The position numbers and the translations under genes were made by a program. Shown here one piece after another: positions 44,194-55,869 of a DNA stretch of 64,000 nucleotides (its first letter is position 1; every line of letters begins with the position of its first letter). Source of the stretch: Ferrovibrio sp. (GTDB lineage: Bacteria; Pseudomonadota; Alphaproteobacteria; Ferrovibrionales; Ferrovibrionaceae). A model generated the notes under the pieces. That model was given only the letters and a program-made list of their open reading frames with translations, made no database searches and was not told the DNA's origin. Where the stretch lies: assembly GCF_017994015.1 (NCBI RefSeq), contig NZ_JAGOLP010000009.1, positions 35,521-99,520 on the forward strand, written 5' to 3'.

Positions 44194-46146
44194 TGCAGCA
44201 ATCATATTAAGCGCCGTCAGCACGGCATCGCGGGTGAAGGGTTTATCCAGCACCGGGCGGCCCAGATCGCGTATTTCCGCCGCCCCGGCCTGGCTGAATG
44301 TGTCGCCGGTGATGAAGATGAAGCGCCGCGCCAGGGCCGGGCGTTCCGCCTCCAGCCGGCGCAGCAAGGCGCGGCCATCCAGCCCCGGCATGCGCAGGTC
44401 GCTCAGCACAACGTCATATTCCTGCGCCAGCGCCAGCTGCAACGCCGCCTGGCCATCGGCGGCCAGGTCCACCCGGTGGCCGGCGCGGCTGAGCAGATCG
44501 CGCAGCAATTCCGCCACTTCGGCATCGTCATCGGCCACCAGCAGGCGCAGCCCGCCCACCAGCGGCTGCTGCGGCTCGGCCGGGAAATCGGCAGTCTCCG
44601 GCATGGCGCTTTCCAGCGGCAGGCGAATGGTGAAACAGGCACCGCCCGGCTTGCCATGCAGGCCGGGATTTTCCTCCACCATCAGGCTGCCGCCATGGGT
44701 TTCAACAATGCCGATGGAAACCGACAGGCCGATCCCGGTGCCGCTGCCGGCCGGCTTGGTGGTGAAAAACGGCTCGAAGATACGGCGGCGCAATTCCGCC
44801 GGCACGCCTGGACCGTTATCGGCAATCACAATCTCGGCCCAGCGGCCATCCACGCTCGGCAGGGTCTGAATGCTCAGGATACGCGGCGCCGGCCAGTCGC
44901 TGAGCGCCTGCTGCGCATTCACCAGCAGGTTGGTCAGCACCTGGCCCAACTGGTCGCCATCGGCCTGCAACTGCGGCAGCGGGCCAAAATTTTCACGTCG
45001 CACATCGATGCCAGCGCTGCGCAGGCTGTAATCCAGCAAGGCCAGGGCATCATCCAGCAGCGCTTCAATATCCACCGCGCCGCGTCGCGGATGGCGCTGC
45101 CGTGCCATGGCCAGAAAGGTGCGCACGATGCGGGCGCAGCGTGCCGCCGCCTGCTCGATCTTGGCGGCCCGACCGGCCAGGCCGGCCAGAGCGGCGCCCT
45201 CTTCGGCCGCCTCACGCAGCATCAGCGATTGCCCCACCACGATGGAAAGCGGGTTGTTCAATTCATGCGCCACGCCGGCCAGCAGCGAACCCAGCGCCGA
45301 AAGTTTTTCGCTTTGATAGAGCGCGTCACGCTGGCGCAAAATCTCGGCTTCCGAGCGTTTGCGTTCGGTGATGTCGCCCAGTGAGCCGCCGATGCGCAGC
45401 GCGCGGCCATTGCTGTCACGATCCACCGCCGCCGTGGTGCGCACCCAGCGTTCCACACCATCGGCGCGCCGCATGCGGTATTCCAGCACGATGTTATCGG
45501 CTTCGCCGCGCAGCAGCCGGCGCGTGCCTTCCTGCAACGCAGCCAGATCGTCGGCATGCACAAAGGCCTGCCAGGCGGTCAGATCGTTGCCCAGATCGCG
45601 CTGCTTGCGGCCCACAATCTCTTCCAGCCGCTCGGAATAATACGCTGTGCCGTTGACCAGATCCCATTCGAAGATGCCATCCTCGGCGCCGCGCACGGCC
45701 AGCCGGTAGCGATTCTCGCTACGCCGCAAAGCCGCCTCGGTGGCCTTGCGGTCGGAAATATCGCGCAAAAACGCCGCCAGCAAGCGATGCGGCCCGCGCC
45801 GCACTTCCGTAACGGTCAATTCCACCGGGAAACGATCGCCATTGCCGCGCTGACCCTCGGTCTCGATGCGGCGGCCGATAACCCGATGCGGCTCGCCGCC
45901 GGCATAACGCTGCATGCCGGCCTCATGCGCGCCACGCAGATGGCGCGGCACGATCAGGTCGCCAATCGGCTGACCCAGGGCGGCGGCGCGGGCGCGGCCA
46001 AAGATACGCTCGGCAGCGGGATTGAATTCCAGCACCAAGCCGCCGGCATCGGTGATGATCATGGCATCCAGCGAGGCCGCCAGCAAAGGCCGCAGCCGTT
46101 CCAGTTCTGCTTCCAGCAGATCGGCGGGAAATTCAGCCGCTGGCAT
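44185..46146 (-). CDS. Hybrid histidine kinase (PAS-PAS-HK-REC)
   Basis: A 653-residue soluble kinase. PAS 1 (about 25-130, AASLDAMIITDAGGLVLEFNPAAERIFG), PAS 2 (about 150-260), HisKA with LAGVAHELNNPLSIVVGQ (NtrB/DctB-like box), HATPase with NLLVNAQQAL and GTGIGLSVS, and a C-terminal receiver with DDDAEVAELL, VLSDLRMPGLDG and the DKPF lysine. The kinase core is the NtrB/FixL-like type rather than EnvZ-like, though its neighbour is an OmpR-type regulator. The start at 46146 overlaps the regulator stop by 14 bases. Confidence 0.88.
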   Translation of the reverse strand: MPAAEFPADLLEAELERLRPLLAASLDAMIITDAGGLVLEFNPAAERIFGRARAAALGQPIGDLIVPRHLRGAHEAGMQRYAGGEPHRVIGRRIETEGQRGNGDRFPVELTVTEVRRGPHRLLAAFLRDISDRKATEAALRRSENRYRLAVRGAEDGIFEWDLVNGTAYYSERLEEIVGRKQRDLGNDLTAWQAFVHADDLAALQEGTRRLLRGEADNIVLEYRMRRADGVERWVRTTAAVDRDSNGRALRIGGSLGDITERKRSEAEILRQRDALYQSEKLSALGSLLAGVAHELNNPLSIVVGQSLMLREAAEEGAALAGLAGRAAKIEQAAARCARIVRTFLAMARQRHPRRGAVDIEALLDDALALLDYSLRSAGIDVRRENFGPLPQLQADGDQLGQVLTNLLVNAQQALSDWPAPRILSIQTLPSVDGRWAEIVIADNGPGVPAELRRRIFEPFFTTKPAGSGTGIGLSVSIGIVETHGGSLMVEENPGLHGKPGGACFTIRLPLESAMPETADFPAEPQQPLVGGLRLLVADDDAEVAELLRDLLSRAGHRVDLAADGQAALQLALAQEYDVVLSDLRMPGLDGRALLRRLEAERPALARRFIFITGDTFSQAGAAEIRDLGRPVLDKPFTRDAVLTALNMIAALP

Positions 46147-46867
46147 TGCTGTCAAACAGGTAGCCGGCACCATGCACGGTCTTGAGCACCACCGGATGCG
46201 CCGGATCGGCCTCGATCTTGCGCCGCAGCCGGGCGATGCGGATATCAATCGAGCGATCAAACGGCTCCCATTGACCGTGATGCGCCAGATCCAGCAACTG
46301 GTCGCGGCTCAGCACCCGGTCGGGATGCGCGGCAAAGGTTTTGAGCAGATCGAACTCCATCGCGGTAAGTGGGATTTCCAGGCCGCCGGCATCGCAGAGT
46401 TTGCGACTGCCGAGATGCAGCAGGCGGCTGCCAAAGCGCACGGTATCGCCGGGCTGCGGCTGCGGCTGCTGTTGCGGCGGCATGCCGGCCGGCTTCACAC
46501 GGCGCAGCACGGTGCGGATGCGGGCGCGTAATTCACGCAGGTCAAACGGCTTGGCCACATAATCATCGGCGCCAACCTCCAGGCCGACCACACGATCCAC
46601 CACGGCGGCTTCGGCGGTCAGCATGATGATGCCCAGGGCATTACCCTGCGGCTGACCGCGCAGCCAGCGCGCCAGGCTCAGGCCATCCTCGCCCGGCATG
46701 TTGATATCCAGCAGGATCAGGTCGGCGCCCTGCTCGGCCAGCAGGCGGCGGCAGGCGGCGGCGCTTTCCGCCAGCCGCACGGCAAAGCCATGGCCGCAAA
46801 GATAGTCGCGCAGCATCTCGCGGATGCCAGGCTCATCCTCCACCACGATGATCTCTGCTTCGGCCAT
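46133..46867 (-). CDS. OmpR-family response regulator
   Basis: A 244-residue regulator. Receiver: VVEDEPGIREML, phospho-Asp in LLDINMPGEDG, Lys in VAKPFDLREL. A proline/glutamine-rich linker (PPQQQPQPQPG) leads to an OmpR winged helix with TAMEFDLLKTF and FDRSIDIRIARLRRKIE. It is translationally coupled to the hybrid kinase and lies 33 bases after the globin gene. Confidence 0.9.
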   Translation of the reverse strand: MAEAEIIVVEDEPGIREMLRDYLCGHGFAVRLAESAAACRRLLAEQGADLILLDINMPGEDGLSLARWLRGQPQGNALGIIMLTAEAAVVDRVVGLEVGADDYVAKPFDLRELRARIRTVLRRVKPAGMPPQQQPQPQPGDTVRFGSRLLHLGSRKLCDAGGLEIPLTAMEFDLLKTFAAHPDRVLSRDQLLDLAHHGQWEPFDRSIDIRIARLRRKIEADPAHPVVLKTVHGAGYLFDSNASG

Positions 46868-46900
46868 GCGACAATCGATAACGGGCAAGGCCGGTGCGGA

Positions 46901-47323
46901 TCAAGCGGCTTGTTGCATATCACGCGCCGCCGCCATCATCGCGCCGGCCAAAGCCTGATAGGCCGCACCCCAGGCCGCGCTTTGCGCCGGGGTGAAATCC
47001 GGCCCGAAAGCTTCCTCCAGGGTGCCCAGCAAGGCGCTGCCCACCAGGGCATAATGGTTTTCCTGCACGCCATAGCCAACATGGCGGCGCGCCAGCATGC
47101 GCACTTCCTCCAGGATGGTATCGAGCTTGTGCAGCGCGCCAACCACAAAGGTGAGCGCACTCATCAGCTTGGCTCCCTGGGCGCGCAGGTCGCCCTTGAA
47201 CAGCGGCCGCAGGCTGGGATCAAGCGCAAACAGGCGCTCATAGAAGATCTGCGCCGCCTGCTCGCGGATCGGCAGCACTTGCGCAAAACTCTGCTGCACC
47301 AGGGCGATCTGTTCGGGGGTCAT
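46901..47323 (-). CDS. Single-domain bacterial globin
   Basis: A 140-residue globin of the Vitreoscilla haemoglobin type (no flavodoxin reductase domain). Proximal His is H81 in LARRHVGYGV; distal Gln is near 49 (RAQGAKLMSAL); VQQSFAQVLPIREQAAQIFYERLF is the A/B helix region of this group. Such proteins bind O2 or NO. It is first in a run with an OmpR regulator and a hybrid kinase and is divergent from an Atg22-like transporter. Confidence 0.88.
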   Translation of the reverse strand: MTPEQIALVQQSFAQVLPIREQAAQIFYERLFALDPSLRPLFKGDLRAQGAKLMSALTFVVGALHKLDTILEEVRMLARRHVGYGVQENHYALVGSALLGTLEEAFGPDFTPAQSAAWGAAYQALAGAMMAAARDMQQAA

Positions 47324-47473
47324 GAATTTGTCTCCGGCTTTGGTGTGTCTGCTGGGCCGGGTTTATGCCGCAAGGCCGTTTCTGCCTTATGTCCATAATT
47401 GTTTCATTTGTTTCAGCCCGGCGCCGCATTACACTCCGGGCGGTCCAGGGCGCCGATTCGGGTGGGGAGCGAC

Positions 47474-48859
47474 ATGACCGTTAACGGCAAGGTAACAACG
47501 CCCGAGGCCACGGCCAGCCTGCGCGCCCGGCTTTCCTGGGCGATGTTTGATTGGGCCAACCAGCCCTATTTCACCGTGATCACCACCTTCATCTTCGTGC
47601 CCTATTTCACCTCGCAGGTGGTGGGCAATTCGGTGCAGGGGCAATCGCTATGGGCCTTCACCCAGGCGGCGGCCGGGGCCGTGGTGGCTTTGGGCGCCCC
47701 CTTCCTGGGCGCCATCGCCGATGCCGGCGGCCGCCGCAAACCCTGGCTGCTCGGTTTCCAGGTAATGCTGGCGCTGGCCTGCACCCTGCTGTGGCTGGCC
47801 CAGCCGGGCAGGCCGGAAGTGCTGTGGCTGGTGCTGCTGGCGCTGGCGCTGGCCAATATCAGCGCCGAATATTCCATCGTGTTCAACAATGCGCTGCTGC
47901 CCGGCCTGGTACCGCCCGGCCGCATGGGCCGGCTCAGCGGTTTCGGCTGGGGCATGGGTTATACCGGCGGCCTGATCGCGCTGTTTGCCGTGCTGATCGT
48001 ATCGCGACCGGAACTGGTCGGCATCACACCGCCCGCGGGCGAGGCCCTGCTCGGATTGCGGCGCGACAGTTTCGAGGCCGAGCGCATCATCGGCCCCGCC
48101 ACCCTGATCTGGCTGCTGCTGTTTTCACTGCCGATGTTCCTGTTCACACCGGATCGGCCGGGCAGCGGCAAGCCGCTGGGCCAAGTGGTGCGCGAGGGTG
48201 TGTTGCGGCTGGTGGAGACCGTGGCGCATCTGCGCCAGCATAAAAACACTTTGCGTTTCCTGATCGCCTATATGCTGTATTTCGACGGCCTCAATGCCGT
48301 GATCGCCTTCGGCGGGGTTTATGCCGCCGGGATTTTCGGCTGGGGCACCACAGAGCTTGGCCTGTTCGGCATCGCGCTCACCGTGATCGCCGCGCCCAGT
48401 GTGATGGCGGCCGGCATACTGGATGATCGCATCGGCTCCAAACGCACGGTGCAGCTTGCCATCCTGCTGGTGGGCGCCGGTGCGCTGGGCATCCTGTCGA
48501 TCACCGCCGATACGGTATTGTTCGGCATCGGCATTACGCCCAAAGCCCCGGGTATGGGCGCCTTCACTTCCACCGGCGAGCAGGTGTTTTTTGCCTGCGC
48601 CGTCCTGCTCGGCCTCGGCATGGGGCCGATGCAGGCCGCCAGCCGCACCATGGTGGCGCGTCTGGCACCGCCCGACATGCTGGCGGAATTCTACGGCATG
48701 TTCTCGCTTTCGGGCCGCGCCACCAGCTTCCTGGCGCCGCTGCTGATCGGCTTTGCCACCGCCGCCTTCGCCTCGCAGCGCGTGGCGGCGGTGATTGTGC
48801 TGATCTTCCTGGCGGCAGGCTTCATCCTGCTCTGGCGCGTGGCCGAACCGAAACGGTAA
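47474..48859 (+). CDS. MFS transporter, Atg22/UMF1 family
   Basis: A 461-residue membrane protein with about 12 segments. SWAMFDWANQPYFTVITTFIF at the N-terminus is the family hallmark, and FLGAIADAGGRRKPWL is the MFS loop between helices 2 and 3. Yeast Atg22 is an amino acid effluxer; bacterial substrates are unknown. The ATG at 47474 follows GGGGAG. It converges on cfa with an 8-base gap. Confidence 0.87.
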   Translation: MTVNGKVTTPEATASLRARLSWAMFDWANQPYFTVITTFIFVPYFTSQVVGNSVQGQSLWAFTQAAAGAVVALGAPFLGAIADAGGRRKPWLLGFQVMLALACTLLWLAQPGRPEVLWLVLLALALANISAEYSIVFNNALLPGLVPPGRMGRLSGFGWGMGYTGGLIALFAVLIVSRPELVGITPPAGEALLGLRRDSFEAERIIGPATLIWLLLFSLPMFLFTPDRPGSGKPLGQVVREGVLRLVETVAHLRQHKNTLRFLIAYMLYFDGLNAVIAFGGVYAAGIFGWGTTELGLFGIALTVIAAPSVMAAGILDDRIGSKRTVQLAILLVGAGALGILSITADTVLFGIGITPKAPGMGAFTSTGEQVFFACAVLLGLGMGPMQAASRTMVARLAPPDMLAEFYGMFSLSGRATSFLAPLLIGFATAAFASQRVAAVIVLIFLAAGFILLWRVAEPKR

Positions 48860-48867
48860 ACAGCTGG

Positions 48868-50121
48868 CTACGCGCTGCGCGCCGCCACCGGCGCACGCAG
48901 ACCGGCCACGTTGCCGGCAGCCTGGGCGCGTTCGTCATCCAGCATGTAGTCCCGCGTGATCGGCAGGGTTTCCACCTGGCGCGTAAGCTGAAGCTGGAAC
49001 ACCATATGGCCGGCATGGCGGAAGGTGACTTCCGAGCCGGCGAGATAAAATTCCCACATGCGGCAGAAGCGCTCGTCGTAGAGTTCCTTGGCCTTGTCCC
49101 ATTGCGCCAGAAAGCGCTCGCGCCAATGCCGCAAGGTCTCGGCATAATGCAGCCGCAGGATTTCAGCGTCGGTCAGATACAGGCCAGACTTCTCGATCAC
49201 CGGCAGCACTTCCGACAGGGCCGGGCAATAGCCGCCCGGGAAAATGTATTTGCGGATGAAGCCGGCAGTGCTGCCCGGCCCGTCACTGCGGCCGATGGCA
49301 TGCAGCAAGGCCACGCCATCCGGTGCTAGCAGGCGATTCACCGTCTGGAAAAAGGCGGGAAAATGCGGCACGCCGACATGCTCGAACATGCCCACCGAGA
49401 CGATACGGTCAAACGGGCCTTGCAGCGAGCGATAGTCGCGCAGCTCGAATGTTACCCGGTCGCTCAGGCCCATATCGCGGGCGCGCTGGGTGGCGATGCG
49501 GTGCTGCTCTTCCGACAGCGTGACGCCGAGCACTTCAACGCCATAATGCTGCGCCAGATACAGCGCCATGCCGCCCCAGCCCGAGCCGATATCCAGCACA
49601 CGCTGGCCCGGCTGCAAGCGCAGCTTGGCGGCAATATGGCGCTTCTTGGCCAGTTGCGCCTGTTCCAGCGTGGTTTCCGGGGTCGGGAAATAGGCGCAGG
49701 AATATTGTTTGTCGGTATCCAGGAACAGGTCGTAGAGCCGGCCATCCAGATCATAATGATGCTGCACCCGGCGCTTGGAGGCATCGGCATCGTTCCATTG
49801 ATGCCACCATTTCAACAGCCGGTCATAGAGCATGATGGCGCCGGAAAACGGCAGCGGCGCCGTGCCCATGTTACGCAGCATCAGGTCCATGAAATCATAC
49901 AGCGTGCCGCGCTCGATGGTGAGCCGGCCGTCCATATAGGCTTCGCCGGCTTCCAGATTGGCATTCAGCGCCAGCCGCCATTCGGTGCCGGCATCATGCA
50001 CCCGGATCACCACACCGGGTTCCTGGTTGCTGCCGCCGTAATGCTGGCTGCGGCCCTTATGATCGATGAAAGTGAGACTGCCGGTTTTGATGACGCGACG
50101 GAATATTTGCTGCAACAGCAT
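48868..50121 (-). CDS. cfa: Cyclopropane-fatty-acyl-phospholipid synthase
   Basis: A 417-residue membrane-associated enzyme that adds a methylene group from SAM to unsaturated acyl chains. The SAM motif VLDIGSGWGGMALYLA lies at about 176-191, EHVGVPHFPAFF and the catalytic cysteine in YIFPGGYCP (about 292-300) follow. An N-terminal lipid-binding domain (about 1-130) is complete. It has its own promoter region, isolated by the gst terminator. Confidence 0.93.
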   Translation of the reverse strand: MLLQQIFRRVIKTGSLTFIDHKGRSQHYGGSNQEPGVVIRVHDAGTEWRLALNANLEAGEAYMDGRLTIERGTLYDFMDLMLRNMGTAPLPFSGAIMLYDRLLKWWHQWNDADASKRRVQHHYDLDGRLYDLFLDTDKQYSCAYFPTPETTLEQAQLAKKRHIAAKLRLQPGQRVLDIGSGWGGMALYLAQHYGVEVLGVTLSEEQHRIATQRARDMGLSDRVTFELRDYRSLQGPFDRIVSVGMFEHVGVPHFPAFFQTVNRLLAPDGVALLHAIGRSDGPGSTAGFIRKYIFPGGYCPALSEVLPVIEKSGLYLTDAEILRLHYAETLRHWRERFLAQWDKAKELYDERFCRMWEFYLAGSEVTFRHAGHMVFQLQLTRQVETLPITRDYMLDDERAQAAGNVAGLRAPVAARSA

Positions 50122-50180
50122 GTGAAAATCTCCCTCCAGCCCGCGGCCCCTGGTTACGTGGCCGTTGGCGATCTACAGAG

Positions 50181-50213
50181 AAAAACCCCACCCGATAGGT
50201 TGCTATAGTGGGG
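50181..50213 (-). terminator. Terminator downstream of the GST gene
   Basis: On the minus strand CCCCAC / GTGGGG encloses an inner ATAG / CTAT stem and is followed by TTTTT. It lies between the GST stop and the cfa start. Confidence 0.6.
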
Positions 50214-50300
50214 CGGCTCGCTGTCGCAGACAAGAGGGGTATTGCAGGGCCGGAAACACAGCGCTTGGCTGTGGTGGGTGAAAATTCAGTCAGTCTGAAA

Positions 50301-50942
50301 TCAGCCCGGCCAGTTATCGGCCCAGGCGATGCCCTGGCGCTGCATCATGCGCTGGAAGGCCGGGCGCGGATAGGTAGCACCGGCAATGCGCTTGAGCTTG
50401 GGCCAATGCCACATCGGCCGCGTCATGAAGCGGCTCCAGCGCATCAGCATGGTGAGGTAGATATCCAGCAGCGAGAAACCGCCGGCCAGCATCGTGTCAC
50501 CGCCCGGCAGGCCCTCCTCCAGCACCTGGAAGGCGCGCTGCAATTCTGCATCGGCTGCCGCCTTCAGCGCCGCCTGGCCGGCAGCATCGCTGAATTTCCA
50601 ATCCGGGTGGAACCAGTCGATAAACGCCACCTGCGGCGTGTTGGTCATGAAGGTGAGCCATTGCAGGCACAGGGCGCGCTGGCGGCCATCGCTCGGCATC
50701 AGGCCCGCCTCGGGATGCCGCTCGGCCAAGTATTGGCAGATCGCGGCAGTCTCGAACAGGGCAAAATCGCCATCCAGCAAAACCGGAATGCGGCCATTCG
50801 GATTGAGACGGCGATAGGCTTCGCCATGATGCTGCCGGCCAGCCACATCCACGGTCAGCAATTCATAGGGCGCGCCGATTTCCTCTAGCACCGCCTGCGG
50901 CGCCATCGCGGCGGAACCCGGGGCAAAATAAAGCCGATACAT
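50301..50942 (-). CDS. Glutathione S-transferase family protein
   Basis: A 213-residue cytosolic GST. Thioredoxin-like N-domain with [26 protein letters not shown] and the cis-Pro/SNAIL-equivalent [26 protein letters not shown]; all-helical C-domain from about 90. The active-site region APGSAAMA has a serine, as in beta/theta-like bacterial GSTs. Substrate unknown. It lies 20 bases downstream of purH. Confidence 0.9.
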   Translation of the reverse strand: MYRLYFAPGSAAMAPQAVLEEIGAPYELLTVDVAGRQHHGEAYRRLNPNGRIPVLLDGDFALFETAAICQYLAERHPEAGLMPSDGRQRALCLQWLTFMTNTPQVAFIDWFHPDWKFSDAAGQAALKAAADAELQRAFQVLEEGLPGGDTMLAGGFSLLDIYLTMLMRWSRFMTRPMWHWPKLKRIAGATYPRPAFQRMMQRQGIAWADNWPG

Positions 50943-50962
50943 CGCCGCGCTCCTGTGCTGGC

Positions 50963-52546
50963 TCAGTGGCGGAAATGCCGCATGCCGGTGAACACCATGG
51001 CCAGGCCGGCCTTGTCGGCGGCATCGATCACTTCCTGGTCGCGGATCGAACCGCCCGGCTGGATCACGGCAGTAGCACCGGCTTCCACCAGCACTTCCAG
51101 GCCATCGGCAAACGGGAAGAAGGCATCAGAGGCGGCTACGCTGCCCTGGGTCAGCGCGCCGTCCAACCCGGCCGCCCTGGCCGAATCCTGCGCCTTGCGA
51201 TAAGCGATGCGGGCGGCATCCACCCGGCTCATCTGGCCGGCGCCGATACCCACTGTGGCGCCCTGCTTGGCGTAAACAATGGTGTTGGATTTGACATGCT
51301 TGCCAACGCGGAAGGCAAACAGCATGTCGGCCAGTTCCTGCGCCGTCGGCGCGCGCTTGGTCACCACTTTCAGATCAGCGGCAACGATGCGGCCGGCATC
51401 GCGGGTCTGAACCAGATAGCCACCGGCCACCGATTTGACGAACCAGCCCGGCGCCACCGGATCAGCCATGCCGCCGGTCAGCAGCAGGCGCAAATTCTTC
51501 TTCCTGCCGAGCAACTCGATGGCATCATCATCGGCTTCGGGCGCCACGATCACCTCGGTGAAGATGCTGCCGATCTTCTCGGCGGTGACGCGATCAAGCC
51601 GGCGGTTCATTGCCACGATGCCGCCAAAGGCCGAAACTGGATCACAGCGCAACGCCGCATCCCAGGCGGCGCCGAGCGTGTCGGCGCTGGCCACGCCGCA
51701 GGGATTGGCATGTTTGATGATGGCGATGGTCGGCTGGTCGCTGAATTCCGACACCAGCTCAAAAGCTGCATCGGTATCGTTGAGATTGTTGTAGCTGAGT
51801 TCCTTGCCCTGCAACTGCCGCGCCGTGGCCACGCCCGGGCGCCGGTCGGCCGAGACATAGAAGGCGGCCTGCTGATGCGGATTTTCGCCATAGCGCAGGC
51901 TCTGCTTGCGTTCGGCCGACAGCAGCAAGGTGGGCGGGAAAGCCTCGCCATTCTGGCGCGCAAACCAGGTGGCGATCATGCTGTCATAGGCGCCGGTATG
52001 GGCATAGGCCTTGGCCGCCAGGCGGCGGCGCAGGGCTAGATCGGTGGCGCCGGCATTGGCTTGCAGGCTGTCCAGCACCGCGCCGTAATCCGCCACATCC
52101 ACCACCACGGCGACGAAGCCGTGATTCTTCGCCGCCGAACGGATCATCGCCGGGCCGCCGATATCGATATTCTCGATGCAGGTGGCGAAATCGGCGCCCT
52201 TGGCCACCGTGGCGGCGAAGGGATAGAGATTCACCACCACCAGATCGATCGGCGGAATGCCATGGCGCTGCATCGCCGCCACATGCTCCTCGGCATCGCG
52301 CAAAGCCAGGATGCCGCCATGGATGGTGGGGTGCAACGTCTTGACGCGGCCATCCATCATCTCGGGGAAGCCGGTATGCTCGGCCACCTCGGTCACCGCC
52401 ACGCCGGCATCTTTCAGCGCCTTGTAGGTGCCGCCGGTGGAGAGCAGTTCGATGCCCTGGGCGGCCAGCGCGCGGCCGAATTCAACCAGCCCGGTCTTGT
52501 CGGAAACGGAGAGCAAAGCGCGGCGAATAGGGACAATATCGGTCAT
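50963..52546 (-). CDS. purH: Bifunctional AICAR transformylase / IMP cyclohydrolase
   Basis: A 527-residue enzyme for the last two steps of purine synthesis. The N-terminal MGS-like IMP cyclohydrolase (about 1-200) shows [16 protein letters not shown] and [15 protein letters not shown]; the AICAR transformylase domain carries the catalytic KHANPCGVA (about 268-276) and ends [30 protein letters not shown]. Complete and of normal length. Confidence 0.97.
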   Translation of the reverse strand: MTDIVPIRRALLSVSDKTGLVEFGRALAAQGIELLSTGGTYKALKDAGVAVTEVAEHTGFPEMMDGRVKTLHPTIHGGILALRDAEEHVAAMQRHGIPPIDLVVVNLYPFAATVAKGADFATCIENIDIGGPAMIRSAAKNHGFVAVVVDVADYGAVLDSLQANAGATDLALRRRLAAKAYAHTGAYDSMIATWFARQNGEAFPPTLLLSAERKQSLRYGENPHQQAAFYVSADRRPGVATARQLQGKELSYNNLNDTDAAFELVSEFSDQPTIAIIKHANPCGVASADTLGAAWDAALRCDPVSAFGGIVAMNRRLDRVTAEKIGSIFTEVIVAPEADDDAIELLGRKKNLRLLLTGGMADPVAPGWFVKSVAGGYLVQTRDAGRIVAADLKVVTKRAPTAQELADMLFAFRVGKHVKSNTIVYAKQGATVGIGAGQMSRVDAARIAYRKAQDSARAAGLDGALTQGSVAASDAFFPFADGLEVLVEAGATAVIQPGGSIRDQEVIDAADKAGLAMVFTGMRHFRH

Positions 52547-52689
52547 TCGGGGGGCCTGGAGCTGAGGGGGATGGGCGCGCGGCGTATAGCACGCGGCGGC
52601 GGCGCGGCCAAGACTGCTAAAATTCTGCCAAATTTCAAGGGCTTGCAGACATTTGTGCGAGGCGCCGATCCGTGCTAGACGAACTGCCC

Positions 52690-53643
52690 ATGCAATCCTA
52701 CCTCGAATTCGAGAAGCCGCTCGCCGAACTGGAAACCAAGATCGCCGAGCTCAAGCAACTGGTCGATGCCGGCAATACCGACATCGCCGATGAGCTGGTG
52801 AAGCTGGAATCCAAGGCTGCCCAGCAATTGCAGGCAACCTATGCCCGGCTGACGCCATGGCAGAAAACCCAGGTGGCGCGCCACCAGGACCGGCCGCATT
52901 TTGCCGATTACGTGGCCGGGCTGATCCAGGAATATGTGCCGCTTTCCGGCGACCGCGCCTTTGCCGATGATGCCGCGATCCAGGGCGGCCTGGGCCGTTT
53001 CCGTGGCCGCGCCGTCGTGGTGATCGGGCATGAAAAGGGCCGTGGCACCGAAGGCCGCGTGAAGCATAATTTCGGCATGGCCAAGCCCGAAGGTTATCGC
53101 AAGGCGATCCGCCTGATGCGGCTGGCCGAGCGCTTCCGCCTGCCGGTGCTGACCCTGGTGGATACCTCGGGCGCCTTCCCGGGCGTGGCCGCCGAGGAAC
53201 GCGGCCAAGCCGAGGCGATTGCCCGCGCCATCGATTGCTGCCTGGATATCCGCGTGCCGCTGGTTTCCGCCATTGTCGGCGAAGGCGGCTCGGGTGGCGC
53301 CGTGGCTTTGGCCGCCGCCAACCGGGTGTTGATGTTTGAACATGCGGTCTATTCGGTGATCAGCCCGGAAGGCTGCGCCGCGATCCTGTGGAATACCGGC
53401 GACAAGGCGCAGGACGCCGCCGAGGCGCTCAAGCTCACCGCCGCCGACCTGGCCAAGCTCAAGGTGGTGGATGAAGTGGTGAAGGAACCGGTCGGCGGCG
53501 CGCATCGCAATGCCAAGGCCGCGATCCAGGCGCTCGGCGATGCCCTGGAAGCCCAGCTCAAGGGCCTGGCCGGCCAAGAACCCGGCGCCCTGCGCGAACA
53601 GCGCCGCCGCAAATTCCTCGATATCGGCAGCGTCGGGCTTTAA
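52690..53643 (+). CDS. accA: Acetyl-CoA carboxylase carboxyltransferase subunit alpha
   Basis: A 317-residue subunit that, with AccD, transfers carboxyl from biotin to acetyl-CoA. The opening [20 protein letters not shown], the [23 protein letters not shown] region and [11 protein letters not shown] are diagnostic. The ATG at 52690 is chosen by family length; an in-frame GTG at 52672 would add six residues. Ribosome-binding sites are weak for both. Confidence 0.97.
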   Translation: MQSYLEFEKPLAELETKIAELKQLVDAGNTDIADELVKLESKAAQQLQATYARLTPWQKTQVARHQDRPHFADYVAGLIQEYVPLSGDRAFADDAAIQGGLGRFRGRAVVVIGHEKGRGTEGRVKHNFGMAKPEGYRKAIRLMRLAERFRLPVLTLVDTSGAFPGVAAEERGQAEAIARAIDCCLDIRVPLVSAIVGEGGSGGAVALAAANRVLMFEHAVYSVISPEGCAAILWNTGDKAQDAAEALKLTAADLAKLKVVDEVVKEPVGGAHRNAKAAIQALGDALEAQLKGLAGQEPGALREQRRRKFLDIGSVGL

Positions 53644-53784
53644 GCCCAGGCTTAACGCTGCCGCAAGGCTGCCAGCACCGTTGCCATAGGCAGCAGCAGG
53701 TTCAGGTTCACGGTCAAATGACCAACGCCAATCTACCTATGCGGCCAAAATCCTTACAAAAAAATCCGCATATCCGCCGGACGC

Positions 53785-53818
53785 AAAAATAAACCCGGCG
53801 GCATGGTGTCCGCCGGGT
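53785..53818 (-). terminator. ccrM Rho-independent terminator
   Basis: On the minus strand ACCCGGCGG / CCGCCGGGT (9 bp) is followed by TTTATTTTT. It begins 35 bases after the ccrM stop. Confidence 0.85.
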
Positions 53819-53852
53819 CCGAACCTGGAGGGGTTCTGTCAGTGCAAAACGG

Positions 53853-55137
<1,285 letters not shown>

Positions 55138-55178
55138 CGGGCACTTTAACGGGTCCGAACCAGGACCAAATCCCACAT

Positions 55179-55811
55179 TTAGGGGCGCCAGGGTGCCAGG
55201 GGCGCAAAGGATAGCCGATGGTGCGGCGTGGCGCCGGCCACAGCCAGGCCATCCTGATGCGCTTTTGTGCCGTAACCCTTATTTTTTTCCCAGGCATAGG
55301 CCGGATAGCGCAGATGCAGCTTCCGCATCGCCCGGTCGCGGACCACCTTGGCGATGATGGAAGCGGCGGCGATCGACAGACTGAGCGCATCGCCATCCAC
55401 CAGGGCGGCGGCTTCGCAGGGCAGGCCCTTAGGGCAGTGTTTGCCATCGATCAGCGCAAAGCCGGGCCGGCGCGGCAGGGCCAGCACGGCGCGGCGCATC
55501 GCCAGCAGGCTGGCGCCCAGGATGTTGTGCTGCGCGATTTCCGCCACGCTGGCGGCGCCGATGCCGATCTCTGCCACATCCTGCAAGGCGGCAAACAGCG
55601 CCTCGCGGCGGGCTTCGTTCAGGGCCTTGGAATCGTCGATACCGCTGGGCAGGCGGGCCGGATCAAGGATCACGGCGGCCGCCACCACCGGCCCGGCCCA
55701 GGGGCCGCGGCCGGCTTCGTCGACGCCGCAAAGCGGCCGCGCCGGATCTGGCGCGCGGCCCTGTTCGGGCGCGAAACTTGGGATCGGTTTTAACTGCCCC
55801 GGCTTTGCCAT
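55179..55811 (-). CDS. rnhB: Ribonuclease HII
   Basis: A 210-residue nuclease removing RNA from RNA/DNA hybrids. The motif [19 protein letters not shown] holds the first two acidic residues; LIDGKHCP and [17 protein letters not shown] complete the active site. Complete and of normal length. It is followed by ccrM on the same strand, 105 bases downstream. Confidence 0.95.
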   Translation of the reverse strand: MAKPGQLKPIPSFAPEQGRAPDPARPLCGVDEAGRGPWAGPVVAAAVILDPARLPSGIDDSKALNEARREALFAALQDVAEIGIGAASVAEIAQHNILGASLLAMRRAVLALPRRPGFALIDGKHCPKGLPCEAAALVDGDALSLSIAAASIIAKVVRDRAMRKLHLRYPAYAWEKNKGYGTKAHQDGLAVAGATPHHRLSFAPLAPWRP

Positions 55812-55869
55812 GATCGCGGATTATATCTAATGTTTGGCAGCGTAAAAAAGCCAACCAGGAGAAACATCG

